Source: Lachnospiraceae bacterium JLR.KK002 (GTDB lineage Bacteria; Bacillota; Clostridia; Lachnospirales; Lachnospiraceae). Taken from it: a stretch of DNA of 64,000 nt. The notes under the pieces are model-generated. The model had not been told where the DNA came from. It ran no database searches and was given only the letters and a program-made list of their open reading frames with translations. Position 1 is the stretch's first letter. Every line of letters starts with the position of its first letter. Where the stretch lies: contig JAYMNP010000001.1 in NCBI GenBank assembly GCA_036941025.1, positions 2,502,501-2,566,500 of the forward strand, read 5' to 3'. A program made the translations under genes and the position numbers. Shown in pieces: positions 33,799 to 42,141 of the stretch.

Positions 33799-35434
33799 TC
33801 ATCCGTTCGTCGCATGATACAGGGAATAAAAACAGGCTTTCTTTTCCAGTAATTCATGAAAACTGCCCCGCTCGTATACCGTACCGTTGCACAGCACTAT
33901 TATTTCATCGTATTGCTCCAGCAGAACATCATCCAGGCGGTGGCTTCATCCAGCAGCAGTACCGGCGTCCCCCGCAGCAGGCACCTGGCAATGGATACCC
34001 GCTGCCGCTCTCCTCCGGAAAGTCCGGCCCCGTTCTCCCCGCAGCGGTAATCCCCGCCCCGCTCCTCAACTAACCGTGACAGGCCGGAGTGACGAATGGC
34101 CCTGTCTGTTTCTTCCTCCGGAAAATCACGAAACATGGTAATATTGCGGCGGATTGTGTCGTTAAACAGGAAAACATTCTGGTCAATCAGGCTGATCAGA
34201 TCATAAAGACTGTCAGTATCCACTTTCCTCAGCTCCTTACCGTCCACAGAAATGTGCCCGGAATAACTGCTGCAGGCTCCCATCAGAAGGTTGAGCAGAG
34301 TACTTTTCCCGCTTCCGGAAGGCCCCACCAGAGCGTATTTTTTCCCGGCCTCCAGTCTGAGATTTATATTCTGCAGTACGGGCTGGTCCGGCTCATAGTC
34401 AAAAGCAACATGTTCAAAGACAATTGCATCCTCCAGCACCGGTTTTATTCTGTCCCCTGCGGACACTCTGTTCTCCTGGGTAATTTCAGCCAGTTTTTCA
34501 ATAAGCCCCCGGGCCCCTTTGCGGCTGGCCCAATACTGGGGCACAATATTGACAGGCATAATAATATAGTTACAGAGATTCACAAAAATAAGTACCGTTC
34601 CTGCAGTAATATCCCCGCGGACAGCCAGATAAGCTCCCGTCAGAAAGATACCGAACTGTAAGATATCAGCGCATAAGTTCTGGCTTACTGCTGTCAGCAG
34701 ACATTCCACCAGTAACGGCGGAATTTCTTTTCCTCCACTTCCTGACTGGCAGCAGCGAACATTTGCCAGGCTTCCTTTTCCGCCTTAAAGCTCTTGATAA
34801 CAGAAAAGCCGGAAAGCAGATCCTGAAGCTGCGCCACAAATCCCTCATTCCTGTCACTTACCTCCTTTTCCCGCACCGCCATTTCCTTCCCCATAAAAAC
34901 AGAAGCAGTCATGGGCAGAAAAGCCAGGAAAACAGTTGCAAATGTCAGAATGGGACTGTACCAGAACATCATAACCAGCGTCCCGATAAAAACCAGGACA
35001 TAATGCAGCAGCAAAAAGGATTTCCTGAGATAATTTTCCTCCACTGAACTGACGTCATTGGTTAATAAGGAAATGTAACTTCCTGTGTTCTCTCTGGTAA
35101 ATGTGCTGATGTTCTTTTCGGAAAGTTTCTGAAAAGCCAGGTTCTTGTACTGAACCAGAGCTTTACAGATAAATCTGCTTTTGGCCCGGTAGCTGGCCAC
35201 ACTTATCAGAAATGCCACAATGATAAATCCGACGGTGAAAATCAGGGTATCTTTTAACTGCTGCAAATCCCCGGATGTAATCACATCTATCACTCTGCCC
35301 AGCAGCCAGGAACCCACCAGACTCACCGGAAAATTTAATATCACCAGCACCAGCGCCAGAATAAACAGAGTCCTGTTTCCCTGATAAAAAGCATCAAAAT
35401 AAGGTTTCGCATAAATTTTTTTGCTGTCTTTCAT
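33799..35434 (-). pseudogene. ABC exporter (fused membrane domain and ATPase), frameshifted
   Basis: Three frames join into one protein. MKDSKKIYAKPYFDAFYQGN (six-helix domain) runs to FRRYWW. A shift near 34700 leads to LLTAVSQNLCADIL, Walker A GPSGSGKST, signature GLSGGERQRVSIARCL and Walker B VLLLDEATA. A second shift near 33935 leads to LDDVLLEQYDEIIVLCNGTV and HELLEKKACFYSLYHATNG at 33799. About 30 residues, including the H-loop His, are missing between the last two pieces. Original length would be near 575, a homodimeric exporter like those for lipids, peptides or drugs. Now inactive. Confidence 0.85.
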
Positions 35435-36219
35435 ACATCCTCCTTTGTATAATGTACCGTTACCGTCTGGTAGGGAATCTCGATACCGTTCTTCCTGAAT
35501 GCTTCCACCAGGGCAATCCTGATATCGCTGCAGGCTTTGAAGCTGTCGTTCAGATTTCTGGTCCAGATAGTGGTCTTCAGTGTAAGTCCGTCCGGCGTAT
35601 AACCGCTTACGGTAACGCTGCTTTTCTCTGTCTCTATGGTCAGTTCATGCTCCGCACAGATTCTTTTCATGACAACTATGGCTTTCTCAATATCCGTATC
35701 ATAAGAAACCGTAATTTCTATAAAATTTCCCACATTTTCCGTAAAATTCGTATTTATGATAACAGCGGAATCCATAATGGAATTGGGCACAATACAGCAC
35801 TCTCCGTTAAACTGCCGAATCACCGTATGACGTATGGTGACGTCCAGAACCATTCCTTCCGCAATCACAGTCCCGCCCTGAATAACTCTGATTTTCTCAT
35901 TTACGTTATAGGGTTTGGAGGCGGAGACAGAGATACCGCTTATGACATTTGCCAGCGCCTGCTGGGCCGCAAAAGTTGCAATGGCCACAATCAATGTACC
36001 GCTCTGCAGCAGAGCCCTGCTGATATCTTTTGTGATTTCAAACTGCTGAACCAGACTGTAGATAATCACCACATCAATCAGTACGTTGATAATGCTTTTA
36101 AAGAAACGCAGATGAATGGCATTTGTTTTTCTGGATACCAGCCTGTAAATCAGATTCACAAGCTGATTCAGCGCCAGTCCAACCGCCACAAACAAACCAA
36201 TTTTCAATAAAAAATGCAT
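35431..36219 (-). CDS. MscS-family mechanosensitive channel
   Basis: 262 residues. The N-terminal membrane helices (MHFLLKIGLFVAVGLALNQL; INVLIDVVIIYSLVQQFEI) are followed by the pore-lining helix LIVAIATFAAQQALANVISGI and the beta domain with PYNVNEKIRVIQGGTVIAEG. MscS channels open on membrane tension to release solutes at osmotic downshock. Smaller than E. coli MscS (286) but with the complete core. A GGGAGGAAT site precedes the ATG, and the stop overlaps the ABC pseudogene start by four bases. Confidence 0.85.
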   Translation of the reverse strand: MHFLLKIGLFVAVGLALNQLVNLIYRLVSRKTNAIHLRFFKSIINVLIDVVIIYSLVQQFEITKDISRALLQSGTLIVAIATFAAQQALANVISGISVSASKPYNVNEKIRVIQGGTVIAEGMVLDVTIRHTVIRQFNGECCIVPNSIMDSAVIINTNFTENVGNFIEITVSYDTDIEKAIVVMKRICAEHELTIETEKSSVTVSGYTPDGLTLKTTIWTRNLNDSFKACSDIRIALVEAFRKNGIEIPYQTVTVHYTKEDV

Positions 36220-36270
36220 AAATTCCTCCCATCATAAATCCTGTCTGATTGCAGCAGACAGAGGGTTATG

Positions 36271-36308
36271 GTATAATATCTGATGATATTATACTGCCCG
36301 TACGGGCA
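36271..36308. promoter_or_regulatory. Two palindromes in a divergent promoter region
   Basis: GTATAATATC-tgat-GATATTATAC (36271-36294) has perfect 10-bp arms and contains a TATAAT facing each way. It is followed by the 14-bp perfect palindrome TGCCCGTACGGGCA (36295-36308). They lie between mscS (minus) and the SGNH lipoprotein gene (plus), so they probably serve both as back-to-back -10 boxes and as regulator sites. Confidence 0.6.
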
Positions 36309-36386
36309 TAAGTTACCATACATTATACGCACCGGAAGGCTATACTACAATACTTAATTATATTTATAAGAAAGGTGAAGAAACTC

Positions 36387-37382
36387 ATGAACAATGACAT
36401 TTTCAACGAAAACATCATCTCTTTCAGAAAACGCCGGAACAGAACTCCGATGATTCTGTGCGCTCTCCTGCTGGCCTTTTTGCTGTTTGCGGGAGGCTGT
36501 TCTGCTCCGGAGAACACTTCTGCTTCCACCGAACCGTCCACAGATGAAACTTCCGGCCCGGAAGTTTCAGAAGAAACGGACAAATCTGAAGCTCCGGAAG
36601 AACCGCCCTCCGAAAGCGCAGATTCTGAAACTCCGCCACAGAAAGATTCTGATTCGTCAGAAGAAGATTTTGACTTCAGCCAGACCCTGGATTTAAAGGT
36701 TCCTGACCCGGCGGCAGGAGAAAATCCCCGCATTCTGTTTGCAGGCAACAGCCATACCTTTACCAATGATTTGCCCGCCATGTTCGGGGAAGTAGTCAGA
36801 GGCATGGGCCGCCAGTGCGAGGTACAGGAACTTTCCGAAGGCTATTACACCCTGACACAGTTTGCAGATACTTCTGATGAACTGGGCGCAGCCCTGCATC
36901 AGAAGCTGACGGAAGAACACTGGGATTTCGTGATTTTGCAGGAGAATACCAACGATGCATTCGCTTATGCGGAAGAGAACATGCTTCCCGCCGCCGCAGC
37001 TCTGGATGAAAAAATCCGCGCCGCCGGAGGACAGACCGCACTGCTTATGACCTGGACTCCCAAAGAGGGCGCCAGTATCATGGGGCCCGAACTGGTACAG
37101 TCTGCTCTGGCTCAGAACACCATGGCAGTAGCTGAACGTCTGGACAGCCTTCTGATTCCGGGCGGAATCGGGTTCATGCGCTGTCTGGATCAATATCCTC
37201 AGACAGAACTCTGGGCGGAAGACGGTATGCACCCGTCACCGGAAGGCTCCTATCTTGCAGCATGTACTGCTTATGCGGTAATTTTCCGGGAATCTCCCGT
37301 GGGCTGCAGCTATACGGGAGAACTGGAGCCTGAGACAGCCGCACAGCTTCAGGAACTGGCGGCGGGATTTCTGACAGAATAA
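36387..37382 (+). CDS. Secreted SGNH-hydrolase-like lipoprotein (DUF4886 type)
   Basis: 331 residues from the ATG at 36387 (AAAGGTGAAG ahead; a GTG four codons earlier would overlap that site). A cytosolic NDIFNENIISFRKRRNR lead is followed by a hydrophobic signal and the lipobox LFAGGC, so it is anchored outside the membrane. Residues 45-105 are a Glu/Ser/Pro-rich linker. The hydrolase part starts at PRILFAGNSHTFTNDLP with the block I Ser/Asn variant and has the late DGMHPSPEGSYLAA with Asp-x-x-His. Likely an esterase of polysaccharide or wall substituents. Confidence 0.75.
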   Translation: MNNDIFNENIISFRKRRNRTPMILCALLLAFLLFAGGCSAPENTSASTEPSTDETSGPEVSEETDKSEAPEEPPSESADSETPPQKDSDSSEEDFDFSQTLDLKVPDPAAGENPRILFAGNSHTFTNDLPAMFGEVVRGMGRQCEVQELSEGYYTLTQFADTSDELGAALHQKLTEEHWDFVILQENTNDAFAYAEENMLPAAAALDEKIRAAGGQTALLMTWTPKEGASIMGPELVQSALAQNTMAVAERLDSLLIPGGIGFMRCLDQYPQTELWAEDGMHPSPEGSYLAACTAYAVIFRESPVGCSYTGELEPETAAQLQELAAGFLTE

Positions 37383-37386
37383 GACA

Positions 37387-37513
37387 AAAGCCCGCGGGGC
37401 CATATGTCATGCAGTCGGATGACAAAGCCCCCAGGGCCATATGTCATGCAATCGAATAGCAAAGCCCCAGGGCCATATGTCATACAATCGAATAACAAAG
37501 CCCCCAGGGCCTG
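37387..37513. repeat. Short direct-repeat array, 36-37 bp period
   Basis: Units begin at 37387, 37424, 37461 and 37497. The consensus starts AAAGCCCCCAGGGCCATATG and ends with TCATGCAATCGAATA-like sequence; the fourth unit is cut after GGGCC. Every unit carries the palindromic GCCC(c)cAGGGC. No distinct spacers occur, so it is not CRISPR. It lies between the ends of two convergent genes and could be a folded terminator region or a mini-repeat family. Confidence 0.75.
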
Positions 37514-37528
37514 TGAAATCTGCTCTCA

Positions 37529-38008
37529 TCAAAAAGGCTCCTGCCTGTGGAATCTGCTCTTCCCTCCGGTTTTATCCAGCAGATAAATATCTCCGATTTT
37601 CATATGTCTGTCCAGCGCCTTACACATATCGTAAATGGTCAGAAGAGCAATGCTGGCCCCGGTCAGAGCCTCCATTTCCACTCCGGTTTTTCCGGTTACT
37701 TTGACGGTGCAATAACAGTAGATTTCTCTCTTTTCACTGTTTTTTTCAAACTGAATCCTGCAGTTTGTCAGGGGAAGGATATGGCACATGGGAATCAGCT
37801 CCGCTGTTTTCTTTGCTGCCATAATTCCCGCTGTGGCCGCCACACCAGGGACGTCCCCCTTTTCCACGGTCCCTGCTTCAATGGCATGATATACGGCCTG
37901 ATTTACTGCAATCTTTCCTGCTGCCTCTGCAGTTCTTACCGTGACGTCTTTATCTGTTACATCCACCATCACCGCTGTTCCATTTTCATCAAAATGCGTC
38001 AGTTCCAT
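37529..38008 (-). CDS. moaC: Cyclic pyranopterin monophosphate synthase MoaC
   Basis: 159 residues from MELTHFDENG, with GGAGGG seven bases ahead; a longer frame upstream adds ten unconserved residues. Motifs: MVDVTDKDVTVRTA, the Lys/Asp active-site segments KGDVPGVAATAGIMAAKKTA, LIPMCHILPLTNCRI and GVEMEALTGASIALLTIYDM. MoaC converts the MoaA product to cyclic pyranopterin in molybdenum cofactor synthesis. No other moa gene is nearby in this window, which is unusual but seen in Clostridia. Complete and intact. Confidence 0.95.
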   Translation of the reverse strand: MELTHFDENGTAVMVDVTDKDVTVRTAEAAGKIAVNQAVYHAIEAGTVEKGDVPGVAATAGIMAAKKTAELIPMCHILPLTNCRIQFEKNSEKREIYCYCTVKVTGKTGVEMEALTGASIALLTIYDMCKALDRHMKIGDIYLLDKTGGKSRFHRQEPF

Positions 38009-38080
38009 TCCCGTTCCCTCCATTTCTGTTTCCTCCATATTCCCGTTCTCTGATATTCCTGTCTTTCATGACAGCAGCCT

Positions 38081-38350
38081 TTAAAACAGCATTATCTTTT
38101 CCTCCCGGAATTGCAGCCAGTCCGGCAGCCCTGCTTCCTCTGTCTGAACGTATCTGTCCTTCTGCACAAACCAGCAGATGGCCGGCTCAGAACTGTCTCC
38201 GGAGGCCGGATAACATACGTTCCGTAACATTTCTTTTTTCTCCGGTTTCAGATAGTAATGGCATTCAAAGGGCATTTCCGAGAGGTATTTTATCTGCACT
38301 TTCAGGCATTTTTTTCCTTTCGCCCCATACCGGCACAAAATCATGGGCAC
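38081..38350 (-). CDS. Small hypothetical protein
   Basis: 89 residues at most; a later start at MPFECHYYLKPEKK (64 residues) is equally possible, and neither has a clear ribosome site. The part ECHYYLKPEKKEMLRNVCYP, then SGDSSEPAICWFVQKDRYV reads like a real cytosolic domain, with three cysteines and no membrane segment. It lies 73 bases upstream of moaC in the same direction. Family not recognised. Confidence 0.4.
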   Translation of the reverse strand: MPMILCRYGAKGKKCLKVQIKYLSEMPFECHYYLKPEKKEMLRNVCYPASGDSSEPAICWFVQKDRYVQTEEAGLPDWLQFREEKIMLF

Positions 38351-38562
38351 GATACCCGATACTTATTATGGTGTGGCTTTCATTTGTCTATGCAGAATGC
38401 CTTAAGTGCCTGTTTCTGGGGATTTCCGGCATTCTGTCTTTTCATCTTCTCTCATAAAAAAGCGTAAATTTACAAAAAATTAGTGTCAGAAATTGTGTCA
38501 CTGACGAAAAATGTGTCAGGATTTGAAACGGCATTATCCAACAAACCAGTGAGGAATCACCC

Positions 38563-38591
38563 TTGAATATAGGATGGTTTTTTTGTATAAT
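38563..38591 (+). promoter_or_regulatory. Promoter ahead of the Rpn-like pseudogene
   Basis: TTGAAT (38563-38568), 17 bases, TATAAT (38586-38591). The gene it served starts at 38653 and is frameshifted. Confidence 0.7.
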
Positions 38592-38652
38592 GAAACCAGG
38601 ATGACACCTGATTATTTCCCCGCTGGAAAGGCGGGGATGAAAGGAAGAAGGA

Positions 38653-39060
38653 ATGGAAAAACAGATATTGCAAAATATACAATTAAAAACAGCCTTTTTA
38701 CGAATTTATTTCAGGATAAAAAATACCTGATAGAGCTATACCGGGCGCTCCACCCGGAAGATACAGAAACCATGGAAGATGAACTGAAGGACATCACAAT
38801 TAAAAACATATTAGTGGATGCCTGCTATAATGATTTGGGCTTCACAGCAGGGGACAAAATTATGATTTTGACGGAGGCTCAGACCACGTGGACGATGAAT
38901 ATCATTATCCGGGCATTGATACAACGATATTATCAGCCAGTATGTCACTTTTACAAAAGTATATGACGAACCGGTGAAATTATATGGACGAACCAGGGAA
39001 GCAGTTACCAATACCATCAACATCTGTAAAGACAGGGACGTCCTGATTTTCAGCCGGGTA
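38653..39060 (+). pseudogene. Rpn-family PD-(D/E)XK nuclease/transposase-like, frameshifted
   Basis: The start MEKQILQN has GAAGAAGG ahead. A shift after about ten codons leads to YTIKNSLFTNLFQDKKYLIE, then LYRALHPEDTETMEDELKDI and LVDACYNDLGFTAGDKIMIL with TEAQTTW, the core of the recombination-promoting nuclease family. A second shift near 38930 leads to YVTFTKVYDEPVKLYGRT and INICKDRDVL. After that the pattern is lost, so the 3' end is gone. These proteins often appear in many copies in Lachnospiraceae genomes. Non-functional here. Confidence 0.75.
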
Positions 39061-39157
39061 GTCTGTTTTTTTTACGCCTTTTTTATCGCCCTTTTACAGT
39101 CTGCGAAAAAAAGAACACAGGTGCATTTGTGAAATAAACCATCGAAAGGAGACGCAA

Positions 39158-39462
39158 ATGAATAAGCTGATTGAAGACTTAATTAAAAAGGCATGGGGAA
39201 TTTCATGGATCGCAGCAGGGATGCATTAACGTGGGCAGATGAAACCTACCTCAATGACCGCAGGGATGAGCATGAATTGGAGCGGCAGTATGAGAATCTT
39301 GATTTAACCAAAGAGCAGAGAAAGCTCATAAACGATTATATTGCATGTACCTTATCATCCAGCCAACGCTACGCCGACATCTCTTATATGTGCGGCATCA
39401 AGGATACCGTCAGCATACTTGTTTCCCTGGGGCCGATTAAATGCGTTGAAGCTGATGAATGA
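39158..39462 (+). pseudogene. DUF6809-like small gene with a frameshift
   Basis: A strong GAAAGGAGACG site precedes ATG 39158, giving MNKLIEDLIKKAWG. One base shift in the GGGG run at about 39196 then opens NFMDRSRDALTWADETYLND to DISYMCGIKDTVSILVSLGP at 39462. Corrected, the protein is about 100 residues, similar to small proteins of the DUF6809 kind. Calling only the part from MGNFMDR would give a gene without a ribosome site. A sequencing error is an alternative. Confidence 0.6.
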
Positions 39463-39577
39463 TATACGCCCCTTAAATATGGCTTTGGAGCCTGTCCATT
39501 CGTTATTGAGTTCTGCTTTTCTTTTTCAACAAAATTTATAATTAAAAAAAATCAATCTTTTTTATTTCAAAAATTCT

Positions 39578-39814
39578 CTATGCATTTAACTTTATATTCC
39601 TTTTCCCTATACTGTTCTTCCACTCCCGATATGGATGTACTTTCCAAAGCTCAGCTAAATATTTTGAAAATAATTCTACCCATTCATAAATATCCTGAAA
39701 AATATAAGGATGCATATCACAAAGTGCTGCAAAATCAAAATAGCTGGCGGATTCCCCTGTTACAAATTCCGCAAGCCGTATACTCGTATATTCTGCTTCC
39801 ATGCACGATAACAT
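39578..39814 (-). CDS. Small hypothetical protein
   Basis: 78 residues, starting MLSCMEAEYTSIRLAEFVTG, with AGGACAGGG ahead of the ATG. Aromatic-rich C-terminal half (YIFQDIYEWVELFSKYLAEL). No membrane segment or known motif. It stands alone between the DUF6809-like remnant and the ECF sigma operon, on the opposite strand from both. Confidence 0.45.
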   Translation of the reverse strand: MLSCMEAEYTSIRLAEFVTGESASYFDFAALCDMHPYIFQDIYEWVELFSKYLAELWKVHPYREWKNSIGKRNIKLNA

Positions 39815-39895
39815 TTCCCTGTCCTTTTCCCTTTCTGATTCGTTATACTTAACAGAAGGGAAAACGTTTGACTTTCAATCACAAAGGAGGCTTCC

Positions 39896-40429
39896 GTGGA
39901 TGCTGATTTTCTTTTCATCCGAAAAATAAAACAGGGCGATGAAACCGCATTCGACGGTTTCGTCCGAAAATACTATCCGGAAATCCTGGCCTACTGCAAA
40001 TACCACTGCGCGGACCAGAGAGACGCGGAAGATCTGACCCAGGAAACCTTTATACGGTTTTTCAAACACGCAGCCTCCTACCACCACAGAGGAAAGGCTA
40101 AAAATTACCTGTACACCATTGCCGGGAACCTGTGCAGAGACTTTTACAGAAAGAAAAGGGAAATTCCCCTGGAAGATACCGAACTGAACAGCGTCTTTTC
40201 ACCGGATTCAGAAGAAACAGAACATGTAATAGACAAATTGACGGTAGACCAGGCATTGCAGCAGCTCCCGGAAGCATTCAGAGAAGTAATCATTCTCTAT
40301 TATTTTCAGGAACTGAAAATGACGGAAATTGCAGACATTCTGAACGTAGGGCTTCCGCTGGTGAAATACCGCCTGCGGCAGGCAAAAATCCGGCTGGAAC
40401 AGCTGCTCAGGAAAGGAGGATATCCATGA
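39896..40429 (+). CDS. ECF-type RNA polymerase sigma factor
   Basis: 177 residues, from a GTG with AAAGGAGG ahead. Region 2 is FVRKYYPEILAYCKYHCADQ, DAEDLTQETFIRFFKH; region 4 is LQQLPEAFREVIILYYFQEL, then MTEIADILNVGLPLVKYRLR. This is the SigW/SigX-like extracytoplasmic-function class. It overlaps the following membrane gene by four bases and is followed by an ABC pair. Together they look like an envelope-response unit in which the sigma factor activates its own operon; no matching promoter copy was identified with confidence. Confidence 0.9.
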   Translation: MDADFLFIRKIKQGDETAFDGFVRKYYPEILAYCKYHCADQRDAEDLTQETFIRFFKHAASYHHRGKAKNYLYTIAGNLCRDFYRKKREIPLEDTELNSVFSPDSEETEHVIDKLTVDQALQQLPEAFREVIILYYFQELKMTEIADILNVGLPLVKYRLRQAKIRLEQLLRKGGYP

Positions 40430-41172
40430 ATCTGGAAGAACAGTTCAAATCCTGTCAGAAACTGTACCGCCCGGCGCCGGCGGAAGAAAAAATATCAGAA
40501 ACCATTCAAAAATCAGCATATGCCTTTTATGAAGCCCGGCAGGAACTCCTGCTGTCCCCCGGTGAATTTCTGCGGATACAGCTAAAACTCATCCGGAAAC
40601 GATGGTGGCTGCTTCAGTTTTTACTTTTATGTGCGGCAGGAGCCATGCTGGCCTCTCCCTGGGAGGAAAACCAGATTCAGCGGGGAATGGCCGTATGTTC
40701 CACTTTATTTTCCATTCTCACCATACCGGAACTCTGGAAAAACCGTTCCTGCCAGAGTATGGAAATCGAAAAAGCTGCTCTTTACTCCCTGCGGCAGATT
40801 TATGCAGCCAGAATACTGCTGTTCGGCATTGCGGACATTTTGCTGCTCACCCTGTTCGGCGGTACGGCAGTCCTTGGACTCCGGTTCCCTCCTGAACAGT
40901 TGCTGATTCAGTTTCTGCTGCCGGTAACCGTCACTTCCGCCATCTGCTTTGGCACCTTAAGCAGCAGACATAAAGTAACGGAATCTTCTGCCATTGTTCT
41001 GTCTGTGCTGTGGAGCGCCCTGTGGCTGCTAATCACTTTAAATGAGCAGGTTTACCGCATGATTTCACTGCCTGCATGGGCCGGAATTTTCGGAGCTTCC
41101 CTGCTGCTCTTATGTCTGACGGTAATACGAACCCTTGACTTCTGCGATGAATACCTGGAAATTCCGGAGTGA
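40426..41172 (+). CDS. Membrane protein of the ECF operon (possible anti-sigma)
   Basis: 248 residues from an ATG overlapping the sigma stop (ATGA), with GGAAAGGAGG ahead. The first 60 residues are cytosolic and helical (EEQFKSCQKLYRPAPAEEKI); then come about six membrane helices from LLQFLLLCAAGAMLASPW to WAGIFGASLLLLCLTVIRTL. Position and cytosolic N-terminus followed by membrane helices fit an anti-sigma factor or a sensor for the sigma protein; no zinc-binding anti-sigma motif is present. It could also be part of the downstream transporter. Confidence 0.65.
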   Translation: MNLEEQFKSCQKLYRPAPAEEKISETIQKSAYAFYEARQELLLSPGEFLRIQLKLIRKRWWLLQFLLLCAAGAMLASPWEENQIQRGMAVCSTLFSILTIPELWKNRSCQSMEIEKAALYSLRQIYAARILLFGIADILLLTLFGGTAVLGLRFPPEQLLIQFLLPVTVTSAICFGTLSSRHKVTESSAIVLSVLWSALWLLITLNEQVYRMISLPAWAGIFGASLLLLCLTVIRTLDFCDEYLEIPE

Positions 41173-41262
41173 AGGCTGAACACCTGCATCTGCCGGAAAC
41201 TGCCTGCCTTTCTGTACGTTCTGGCATAACAGAATATTTTTTGTAAAAAACGGAGGAATACT

Positions 41263-42141
41263 ATGGAACTGGAACTGAATAACCTGACAAAAACATTCGG
41301 CAGCTTTACGGCTGTAGATCATATGAACCTTACCATGTCCAACGGGGTATACGGCCTCCTGGGCGTAAACGGTGCAGGAAAAACCACATTAATGCGCATG
41401 TTATGCACGTTGCTGCGGCCCACCGGCGGCAGTATCTGCTGCGACGGAAAAGATATTTTCAAAATGGACGGAGAATACCGGAAGCTGCTGGGCTATCTGC
41501 CTCAGGATTTCGGATTCTATCCGGAATTTACCGTACAGGACTATCTTCTGTACATTGCGGCCATCAAGGGAATCCGGCCTGAACTGGCAAAAAAAAGAGT
41601 ACGGGAACTGATTCCCCAGGTGGGCCTTACAAAGGCTGCCGGCCGCAAAATGAAAAAGCTGTCCGGCGGCATGAAGCGCCGGGCCGGAATAGCCCAGGCA
41701 ATGTTAAACGACCCGAAAATTCTGGTACTGGACGAACCCACCGCAGGCCTCGACCCCAATGAGCGAATCCGGTTCCGGAATTTAATCAGCGAACTCTCGG
41801 AGGAACGTCTGGTACTGCTGTCCACCCATATTGTTTCAGACATTGAGTACATTGCAAACAAAATCTGGCTGATGAAAGACGGTACTCTGGTGCAGGAAGG
41901 CACTGCTCAGGAGGTGCTGGAGTCCATGCCGGAAAAAGTCTGGCACTGCCGGGTGGAACACGCCCGAATTTCAGAAGCCATGAAACAGTACAAAGTATCC
42001 AATATGAAATCGGAACCCCAGGGAGCTCTGCTTCGGATTATTTCACCGGAAATACCTTTTCCGAATGCAGTCCCGGCAGAGCCCTCCCTGGAGGATGTAT
42101 TTTTATATTATTTCGGAGAAAAGGTTGGTGAAGAAGCATGA
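41263..42141 (+). CDS. ABC transporter ATP-binding protein
   Basis: 292 residues. Walker A GVNGAGKTT, Q-loop YLPQDFGFYPEFTV, signature LSGGMKRRAGIAQAM, Walker B ILVLDEPTAGLDPNER and H-loop LLSTHIV; a C-terminal 70-residue domain typical of ABC-2 exporters of the CcmA/NatA class. An ACGGAGGAA site precedes the ATG. It overlaps the permease gene by four bases. Confidence 0.92.
   Translation: MELELNNLTKTFGSFTAVDHMNLTMSNGVYGLLGVNGAGKTTLMRMLCTLLRPTGGSICCDGKDIFKMDGEYRKLLGYLPQDFGFYPEFTVQDYLLYIAAIKGIRPELAKKRVRELIPQVGLTKAAGRKMKKLSGGMKRRAGIAQAMLNDPKILVLDEPTAGLDPNERIRFRNLISELSEERLVLLSTHIVSDIEYIANKIWLMKDGTLVQEGTAQEVLESMPEKVWHCRVEHARISEAMKQYKVSNMKSEPQGALLRIISPEIPFPNAVPAEPSLEDVFLYYFGEKVGEEA

Noticed and set aside
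37387..37513. Possible CRISPR array or repeat-peptide gene
   Set aside because: No spacers between units. A 60-residue frame with repeated PPGPYV-like words exists, but unit lengths of 36 and 37 break the frame and there is no ribosome site.
38574..38966. Intact 130-residue gene
   Set aside because: Its first 40 residues are read through an untranslated leader and the C-terminus runs out of frame; the true gene starts at 38653 and is frameshifted.
40132..40425. Longer N-terminus for the ECF operon membrane protein
   Set aside because: That part is the sigma gene in another frame; the GGAGGA site and ATGA overlap place the start at 40426.
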